From contig JAHBVG010000039.1 of assembly GCA_019637695.1 (NCBI GenBank), positions 1 through 55,672 of the forward strand: a stretch of 55,672 nt of DNA. The letters run 5' to 3'. Origin of the DNA: Caldilineaceae bacterium. GTDB taxonomy: Bacteria; Chloroflexota; Anaerolineae; Caldilineales; Caldilineaceae. The notes under the pieces are model-generated. The model was not told the origin of the DNA. It saw only the letters and a list, made by a program, of their open reading frames with translations, and did no database searches. Below, piece by piece: positions 49,249 to 55,672 of this stretch (within the stretch, counting starts at the first letter, position 1; every line of letters starts with the position of its first letter). Made by a program: the position numbers and the translations under genes.

Positions 49249-50564
49249 TGCTGCTGCGCTCCTCTCAGGCGGGGATTGGCGATTTCGTCCAGACCGATGG
49301 TCATCAAGAAAAGACCGGTGAAGATGATCACCAGCAGCAAAATCGGGAAGCCCCACCACCACCACATGCCGCGCAGAATCGCCGCCGCCCGAATGGCGTA
49401 GAAGATGGTCATCCCCAGGGTGGGGATGCGGGTCGGTCCCAGACCCAGGGCTTCGAGACCGGTGGCAGCCAGGATGGCGCCGGAGACGTTCCCCGTAAAA
49501 CTCGCCGCCAAATAGGGCAGCAGATTGGGCATCATCTCTCTAAACATAATATCCGGCGTAGACGCGCCGGAGAGCCGCGCCATCTGCACATATCCCCGCT
49601 CGCGCAGGGTTAGGACTTGTGAACGGATCAGCCGTGTCGGCCCAGGCCAGGCGAAGAGCGCAAGCATCAGCGCCATATTTTCCACGCTGATGGTGCGCAC
49701 ATAGGCGGAAATCACGATCAGCACCGCCAGGGCCGGGATGGTGATGAACGCATCCGCAAACGTGCGGATCACATTGTCCACCCAGCCGCCCATGAAGCCG
49801 GCCGTGAAGCCGAGGGCGATCCCCACCAACATGCCAATGCCGGCAGCGATGAGGCCGATGCGCAACGAACGGGGCGCGCCCACGATCAAGACGGCCAACA
49901 TATCGCGTCCATTGCTCTCCGTGCCCAGCGGATGATCCCAACTGGGCGCGCCAAACCCATAGGGATTGGAGCGGGCTGCCGGTGCGGCTGGCTGTGCAGG
50001 AGCAGGAGCGGCGGCAGCGTCTGTCGTTGTGGCGCTCTGCGCAGGGGGAGCGGCCTGGGTGGCAAAGGGGTTGCCGCCTGTCACCGAGCCTCCGCCAGTG
50101 GTAGGCGCGGTGGCGGCTGGCTGGGCCGCAAAGGGGTTGCCGCCGGTGATCGAACCGCTGCCCGTTGAGGGCGCCGCTGCTGTCGGTTGGGCAGCGAAGG
50201 GGTTGCCGCCGGTGATCGAACTTCTTCCGGTGGTCGCCGTCGGGCTGTCCGTCTGCGCCGTAGTTACTGCCGTGGGCCGACGCGTGGGCATGGTGACAAC
50301 TTCAGGGCGGACCGGGGCCGCGCCGCGCACTGCTAGTTCCCCATAACCAGGGGCCCAGGGTGGCGGCAAGTTTTGCGGTGAGCTGGCAACGCGCGCCAGC
50401 GTCTCATCCCAAAAGAAGGGACCGACCACGCCCATCAACATCACAAAGAGGACCATGCTCAGTCCAATCAGAAATTTTGGATTGAACCACGGCGAATCCC
50501 AGCGGTTGAAGCGTGGGGTGGAAGCCGGTTTAGAGGGCGCTGTATCGACGGTGGAGATACTCAT
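49245..50564 (-). CDS. OppC/DppC-like permease with a repeat-rich extracytoplasmic insertion
   Basis: This 439-residue permease is about 140 residues longer than usual for OppC. One membrane segment (about 32-52) is followed by an inserted, low-complexity Ala/Pro/Thr region (about 62-200) containing three copies of TGGNPFA at residues 118, 140 and 162 (22-residue period). The standard sequence resumes with PSWDHPLGTESNGRDMLAVL and five more membrane segments, with coupling loop MARLSGASTPDIMFREMMP. The insertion would lie outside the membrane, where the binding protein docks. The rest of the protein is intact, so function is probably kept. The gap to the upstream permease stop is 3 nt. Confidence 0.9.
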   Translation of the reverse strand: MSISTVDTAPSKPASTPRFNRWDSPWFNPKFLIGLSMVLFVMLMGVVGPFFWDETLARVASSPQNLPPPWAPGYGELAVRGAAPVRPEVVTMPTRRPTAVTTAQTDSPTATTGRSSITGGNPFAAQPTAAAPSTGSGSITGGNPFAAQPAATAPTTGGGSVTGGNPFATQAAPPAQSATTTDAAAAPAPAQPAAPAARSNPYGFGAPSWDHPLGTESNGRDMLAVLIVGAPRSLRIGLIAAGIGMLVGIALGFTAGFMGGWVDNVIRTFADAFITIPALAVLIVISAYVRTISVENMALMLALFAWPGPTRLIRSQVLTLRERGYVQMARLSGASTPDIMFREMMPNLLPYLAASFTGNVSGAILAATGLEALGLGPTRIPTLGMTIFYAIRAAAILRGMWWWWGFPILLLVIIFTGLFLMTIGLDEIANPRLRGAQQQ

Positions 50565-50567
50565 CGG

Positions 50568-51578
<1,011 letters not shown>

Positions 51579-51760
51579 GCGTATCTCCTCTTCAGTTGTA
51601 GGGTGACAAAGTGCAAGCGCTGGTTCAGGGGCAGATAGAGGCGGGAAAAAGCAATGGATAAGGGCGAATGAAAGATATTACAGGGGCGGGAAAAATATCT
51701 GCTGTCTGTCACAATTGTAGCTCATTCAACTTTGTCACACAGGGCAAAACAGGGAAGGTA

Positions 51761-51794
51761 CGAGATGGGCGACGATCAACCGTCGCCCATCTCG
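51761..51794 (-). terminator. Intercistronic hairpin after the binding-protein gene
   Basis: CGAGATGGGCGACG (51761-51774) pairs perfectly with 51781-51794 around ATCAAC. It begins 14 nt after the binding-protein stop on the minus strand. No strong T-run follows, so it may stabilise the upstream mRNA and only partly terminate, giving more binding protein than permease. Confidence 0.6.
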
Positions 51795-51808
51795 TCTACA
51801 GGCTCAAA

Positions 51809-53722
51809 CTACTGAGCAGGTTCCAGATTGTGGATAATCACATGGGTACTCTGCCACCACGTGGGCGGATGGATGTAGTCCTCGTTAAAGGTGGGCCATC
51901 CAGTCCAGTAGGTGGTGTCAAACGGAATGATCTTCTTGGCCTGGGTGATGGGGATGACGGGCAGTTCGTCCATGTAGATTTGGGATGCCTCAATGAAGAG
52001 TTCCTCGACGCGCGGATCGCCCAGCGGCAGCGTGCCCATCTCGTCGATCAGAGCGCCATAGGCTTCGGCAGCCTCGCCAGCCCAGCGCGGATAGTTGCCG
52101 TCCTGGCGTTCGCCTTCAGCCCTGGTCCATCTCACATTGATACGGTCGCTGGAATTCCACGGCTCGTTGACAGATCCACACATCTCCCAGTTCATCTGGG
52201 CTTCGTAATTGCCAAACTGGCGATTCTCGCCCCAGGTGCCGCCAGCTTCGTTGCGGGTGGTGGCGTTGATACCAATGGCCTGGAACTGCTCGACCAGCAC
52301 GGCGGCGATGCGCTGCTTCTCGATGAAGGCTTCATGGGTGGTGATGTCCAGCGACAACTCTTCCCCATCCTTCTCGTAGTAGCCGTTGCTGTTCAGCGTG
52401 TAGCCTTTGGATTCAATGATCTCTCTCGACATATCAGGATCGTAGGTCCACAGGCGATCCAGATCCCAGACACCGGCAGCGATAGCGCTATCCACCAATG
52501 CATCCAATGGTGGATATGCTGGGAAGAAGTGACGAGACTTGAGCGTAGTACCCTCGTAGGCGATTTGGACGATCAGATCGCGATCGATGGCATAGTTCAA
52601 GGCCCAGCGCATCTCAGGATCGCCCCACGGTTCAACATTGTGGTTGACCATGAAGGTGCGCGAGCAGGGATCGGGAACCCAGGCCAGCGGCATCTCCTCG
52701 AACCAGGTGATGACATTGGGATTGCGGGCTTGTAGCGCTTGCAGCGCTCCCAGGGTCACGTCCATCAGGCTGTCAAGCTGGCCGTCGGCCATGAGGGCGG
52801 CGCGGGTCTCTTCAGGGCCAGCCCAGGTCCAGACCATCTTCTTAGGGGCAGGCAGATCCATGAAGCCGGTCTTGGCGCCCCACCAGTTGTCGTTGCGCAC
52901 ATAGGAAACTTCGGTCGGACCAACGCTGGCAAGCGTGTAGGGACCGGTGCCAATGGGGTACCCGAGAGCCGGATCATAGTTCTTGAAGGTCAGCGGATCC
53001 TGCTGGCTCCAGATGTGTTCAGGCGCAATATTAACACCGCCCCAAATGCGGACCGAGAAATAGTCCAGTTGGAAGCGGGGGTTCGGGCGGGTCAAGTTGA
53101 ACTGAACAGTGAGATCATCAACCTTCTCGACGCTGGCGACCCAGTTTTCCATAGCGACGGAGTCGCCACCTAATTCGGGAGAATTATCCAGATACATCTG
53201 AATGGTGAAGACAACATCGTCGGCGTTGAAGGCTTCGCCGTCGCTCCATTCCACTCCTTCGCGCAGGGTCAATGTCCAGACATCATTGGTCTCGTTGGCC
53301 TCAAAGGCGGTGGCTAACCAGGGGATAAACTCACCGGTCTGATAGTTGAGGATGAAGAGCGGCTCCAGAATGGTCTGGTGGTAGCCCTGGTCGCGGCGGT
53401 TGCCGGGCACATAGGGGTTCCACAATTCTGGATCGGCCAGACGGCCACCGTCAATGTCCCAGATGACCGTCTCTTCGCGCGAGGCGTTCATGTAGTCCTC
53501 GGCGGCGGCGGGTTCCTCAGCAGGAACGGCAGTCGGTTCCTCGGCTGGTTCTTCTGTGGGCGCAGCAGTTGGTTCTGCCGCAGCCGGGGCCGCTGGAGCC
53601 GTGGTGGGCGCTGCTGCTGGGGCAGCCGGCGCTGGCGTCGCTTCCTGACCGCCACAGGCTGCCAGAACCAACACGAGAATGGCAAGAACGGCAACAAACC
53701 AGAATCTGTACTTGGTTGTCAT
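51809..53722 (-). CDS. Family 5 extracellular solute-binding lipoprotein, operon 3
   Basis: This 637-residue receptor belongs to the minus-strand transporter. It starts at ATG 53722 behind AAAGGGAG and has a lipoprotein signal ([13 protein letters not shown], cysteine 23) followed by an Ala/Pro/Glu-rich linker to about residue 75. SBP_bac_5 features include [40 protein letters not shown] and the final [20 protein letters not shown]. The last part and the OppD/OppF subtypes resemble uptake systems for oligosaccharides more than di-peptides, but this is inference. It is the first gene of its operon. Confidence 0.92.
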   Translation of the reverse strand: MTTKYRFWFVAVLAILVLVLAACGGQEATPAPAAPAAAPTTAPAAPAAAEPTAAPTEEPAEEPTAVPAEEPAAAEDYMNASREETVIWDIDGGRLADPELWNPYVPGNRRDQGYHQTILEPLFILNYQTGEFIPWLATAFEANETNDVWTLTLREGVEWSDGEAFNADDVVFTIQMYLDNSPELGGDSVAMENWVASVEKVDDLTVQFNLTRPNPRFQLDYFSVRIWGGVNIAPEHIWSQQDPLTFKNYDPALGYPIGTGPYTLASVGPTEVSYVRNDNWWGAKTGFMDLPAPKKMVWTWAGPEETRAALMADGQLDSLMDVTLGALQALQARNPNVITWFEEMPLAWVPDPCSRTFMVNHNVEPWGDPEMRWALNYAIDRDLIVQIAYEGTTLKSRHFFPAYPPLDALVDSAIAAGVWDLDRLWTYDPDMSREIIESKGYTLNSNGYYEKDGEELSLDITTHEAFIEKQRIAAVLVEQFQAIGINATTRNEAGGTWGENRQFGNYEAQMNWEMCGSVNEPWNSSDRINVRWTRAEGERQDGNYPRWAGEAAEAYGALIDEMGTLPLGDPRVEELFIEASQIYMDELPVIPITQAKKIIPFDTTYWTGWPTFNEDYIHPPTWWQSTHVIIHNLEPAQ

Positions 53723-53797
53723 TAGTCAAGACTCCCTTTCAGTGTGATTGATGAGGGGTGAGGGAAATTGGATGTAAGGCAGTCAAGTCTTTGTCGA

Positions 53798-53866
53798 TCA
53801 GAGCCTATCCCTTGAGCATAGGAATTTGTAAATTCCCAGAGGAATCAACTCCTGTATCACCTCCTT
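53798..53866 (-). other. Possible leader peptide with a perfect Shine-Dalgarno sequence
   Basis: On the minus strand AAGGAGGTGAT (53866-53856), a perfect 11-nt complement of the 16S rRNA 3' end, precedes TTG at 53848, which opens a 16-codon frame (MIPLGIYKFLCSRDRL) ending with TGA at 53798. It lies about 80 nt upstream of the binding-protein start. GGAATTT-GT-AAATTCC, a palindrome, lies inside the frame (53821-53836). A coincidence is possible. Confidence 0.3.
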
Positions 53867-53869
53867 GCT

Positions 53870-54440
53870 TGTTATCTAGAAGAGAGGAAACAACGATTCA
53901 TATACATATCCAACATCCAGAACTTACGTCGGGCTGACAGCACGCAATCTTTGCAAACAGAGATGCGCAAAGGTGTGCGCTATTCGATATTGGTTGTATA
54001 GCAGTTTGAGATGATTCCGACAAGAATGGGAATCAAACATAAATGCGACGACACAATACCGCAAAAGCAGAAAGAATAGTAAAATTGACCGCTAGCAGTA
54101 TACGCCGATTGATAGCTAATTGGGGGGACAAAATGACCTCAGATGTAATCTACCCTGACTTTATTCTAGCTGGGCAATGTTCGATTCATCTATAGGGTCG
54201 TAATGGTCCCAATTATAGATGACGTTCCTAGCTCTGTCAAACAGACCCGAACCTCCTCCCGGTGCTTTTAGGTTTGGGGCGAAAGTGCCGGGGACTTCAC
54301 AAAGGACGTGGCGATGAAAGAGAAGATGCATTCTCAACACGGCGATAAGTCCCCAGCACTTGGCATGCCCTAAATTGAACTGTACGCTTGAACCAGGGTT
54401 GGTTCCAAAACAAAGCTCTATCTTGAAAGGATAAAGCCCT
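53870..54440. other. Long AT-rich intergenic region between divergent genes
   Basis: Between the binding-protein leader and the kinase gene I see no coding sequence and could not assign a promoter with confidence. It is clearly richer in A+T than the surrounding genes. One structured repeat occurs at 54282-54360. The inverted ATCTATAGGG / ATTATAGAT pair near 54190-54221 is the only other symmetry noticed. Confidence 0.5.
54282..54360. repeat. Long-range inverted repeat AAGTGCCGGGGACTT
   Basis: AAGTGCCGGGGACTT (54282-54296) and AAGTCCCCAGCACTT (54346-54360) pair at 14 of 15 positions around 49 nt. Flanking TTTAGG on the left and CCTAAA on the right extend the symmetry outward. It lies about 80 nt upstream of the kinase start and has no T-run. 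Confidence 0.6.
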
Positions 54441-55346
54441 TTGAAAACACAATCATCGGTCGATCTCCTCTGTGTGGGGATCGCCTGCTATGATCTTGTT
54501 TTTCAGGTCGCGCATCATCCAGAGCCGGACGAGAAGACAAACGCCCATGGCTTCATCCAATGCGGCGGGGGAACGGCGGCCAATGCGGCGGTGGCGGCGG
54601 CGCGTCTGGGCCATCGCGTCGCCTATGCCGGATATCTGGGCCACGATCTCTACGGTCAGCGCCATGTGGACGAACTCGAAGCTGAAGGGATCGACACCCG
54701 ACTCATCGTGCGCGGCGAGATGGCGACTTCGCTCTCTTCGATCTATGTGAAACCAGACGGCAGCCGTTCGATTGTCAACTATAAAGAGCCGATGATCCTT
54801 AACCCTGGCGCGGTCAATCTGGACGGATGGACTGCGGGGGCGGTGCTCTTTGACGGCCATCACATGGAACTGTCACTGGCCGTGGCTGATTGGGCGAAGG
54901 AGCGAGGCATCCCCACGGTGATCGACGCCGACCGCGTCCACGCCGGTAGCATGGCGCTGGCCGAACACATGGATTATCTGGTAGCTTCCGAGCGTTTCGC
55001 CCGTGATTTTATGGACAAAGACAGCCCTGGCGAGGCCGTGGAACGCCTGCTCGATCTGGCTCCCCATGTGGTCATCACGCTAGGCGAACGTGGGCTGGTC
55101 TGGCGCACCCGCGAGGATGGAGGCCATTTCCCTGCCTTTAGGGTCACGGCCATCGACACCACCGGCGCCGGCGACGCATTCCACGGCGCGTTTGCGGCCG
55201 GGGTCGCCGCCGGCTATGCCTGGACCGATCTCCTGGCCTATGCCAGCGCCACCGGCGCGCTCTGCACCACCGTCACCGGCGCGCGGGTGGGGATGCCGAC
55301 AAAGTCGGAATTGGCGCAGTTTTTGGAGAAAGCGCGTGGCGCGTAG
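54441..55346 (+). CDS. PfkB-family carbohydrate kinase
   Basis: This cytoplasmic kinase phosphorylates a sugar or nucleoside-like substrate using ATP. The 301-residue product starts with TTG 54441 behind GAAAGGATAAAG; no upstream ATG in frame is better placed. The N-terminal PfkB signature (QCGGGTAANAAVAAARLGHR) and the C-terminal signature with the catalytic aspartate (DTTGAGDAFHGAFAAGVAAG) are both present, as is VVITLGERGLVW. It belongs to the ribokinase fold. It stands alone on the plus strand beyond the transporter operon, so the substrate cannot be assigned. Confidence 0.92.
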   Translation: MKTQSSVDLLCVGIACYDLVFQVAHHPEPDEKTNAHGFIQCGGGTAANAAVAAARLGHRVAYAGYLGHDLYGQRHVDELEAEGIDTRLIVRGEMATSLSSIYVKPDGSRSIVNYKEPMILNPGAVNLDGWTAGAVLFDGHHMELSLAVADWAKERGIPTVIDADRVHAGSMALAEHMDYLVASERFARDFMDKDSPGEAVERLLDLAPHVVITLGERGLVWRTREDGGHFPAFRVTAIDTTGAGDAFHGAFAAGVAAGYAWTDLLAYASATGALCTTVTGARVGMPTKSELAQFLEKARGA

Positions 55347-55402
55347 ATCGAATTGAGAGTCTCGGCTACGCAGCACGCTACTAAGCCCGATGCTCCAGGC
55401 GG

Positions 55403-55430
55403 GTCCGTGACCCGCCGCCAGGTCACGGAC
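55403..55430. repeat. Hairpin repeat GTCCGTGACC, second copy
   Basis: GTCCGTGACC (55403-55412) and GGTCACGGAC (55421-55430) form a 10-bp perfect stem around CGCCGCCA. The stem is the same as that at 11320-11352, while the loop differs. It lies between the kinase gene and the partial gene at the window end. Confidence 0.65.
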
Positions 55431-55471
55431 TTGGCTAGAGCAGCGGTAAAATTACCAACACGGAACACAAC

Positions 55472-55672
55472 ATGCTACGACTCGAATTTTTTGTGCAAGA
55501 TCTGAGCGCCGCTCACCACTTTTATCGGCATGTACTTGGCTTTGATGAAATTTCAATGAGCGCCGATGGATATACAATGCTGGCATTGGGCCAGATCCGC
55601 ATCGATCTACAACCAAAAACGCACATTGCCGCCGATCATCCCGTTCAATACGATTCTGAGGAACGGGTGGGG
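55472..55672 (+). CDS. VOC/glyoxalase-family protein, 5' part only
   Basis: The frame from ATG 55472 runs off the window after 67 codons without a stop. The start MLRLEFFVQDLSAAHHFYRH and VLGFDEI are typical of the first beta-alpha-beta unit of vicinal-oxygen-chelate proteins (glyoxalase, bleomycin resistance or dioxygenase families). FV..DL..A..FY...LGF is the diagnostic pattern. The function cannot be narrowed from this piece. No strong ribosome binding site precedes it. Confidence 0.8.
   Translation, partial: MLRLEFFVQDLSAAHHFYRHVLGFDEISMSADGYTMLALGQIRIDLQPKTHIAADHPVQYDSEERVG

Noticed and set aside
51668..52735. 355-residue plus-strand open frame
   Set aside because: It is opposite the well-supported binding-protein gene and spans its downstream hairpin.
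53856..53866. ATCACCTCCTT as the end of a 16S rRNA gene on the plus strand
   Set aside because: Only these 11 nt match; the preceding GGCTGG and the rest of the rRNA are absent.

Overview
The window looks like a chromosomal segment of a Chloroflexota bacterium, probably of the Caldilinea/Anaerolineae type. This is inference from style and content: a complete alternative complex III (act) operon, lipoproteins with long Pro/Thr/Glu/Ala-rich linkers behind the lipobox, very long secreted proteins with Thr-Pro linkers, several peptide/oligosaccharide ABC transporters, DUF1680 hydrolases, and many fold-back intergenic repeats. I saw no rRNA, tRNA, CRISPR array or complete insertion sequence.

Layout. 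174-11120 (+): two tandem, paralogous Opp/Dpp-type ABC transporter operons (permease, permease, ATPase, ATPase), with one solute-binding lipoprotein between them. 11126-11305 is a small gene remnant. 11540-19630 (+): the act operon, made of pentaheme ActA, ActB, a fused ActC-ActD, ActE, ActF split by a one-base frameshift, and a last membrane-anchored monoheme protein. It ends at a strong terminator. Convergent to it lies a lipoprotein cytochrome (19748-20800, -) with one normal CXXCH site and one odd C-X-C-H site. 21175-31772 (+): a carbohydrate-utilisation locus with a LacI regulator whose promoter overlaps two operator-like palindromes, a Tat-exported sugar-binding lipoprotein, two permeases, and three divergent DUF1680 (GH127-like) proteins. 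The likely substrate is beta-L-arabinofuranosides or a similar plant glycan. No dedicated sugar ATPase is present, so a shared one elsewhere is probable.

31831-36508 (-): a TgpA-like membrane transglutaminase and a large secreted, membrane-anchored protein of unknown function. 36665-38462 (+): three small orphan genes (a 100-residue conserved-looking protein, a degenerate receiver domain and an IS630-type helix-turn-helix protein without a catalytic domain). 38750-43525 (+): a 1591-residue secreted mosaic in which a TIM-barrel glycoside-hydrolase-like domain appears to be inserted inside a DUF11-like beta domain, followed by SH3b, beta-propeller and pre-peptidase-type domains. 43584-46938 (+): a tandem glycine riboswitch with its terminator, two REP-like hairpins, then gcvP. 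47069-53722 (-): a third Opp/Dpp operon (binding protein, two permeases, two ATPases), in which one permease carries a repeat-rich extracytoplasmic insertion. 54441-55346 (+): a PfkB-family sugar kinase. The window ends inside a VOC/glyoxalase-family gene.

Two systems stand out as most worth a second look. One is the DUF11 domain split by a glycoside hydrolase in the giant secreted protein. The other is the recurrent class of intergenic fold-backs, each built from its own 7-9 nt word repeated on one arm with its reverse complement on the other, seen between genes throughout the window.
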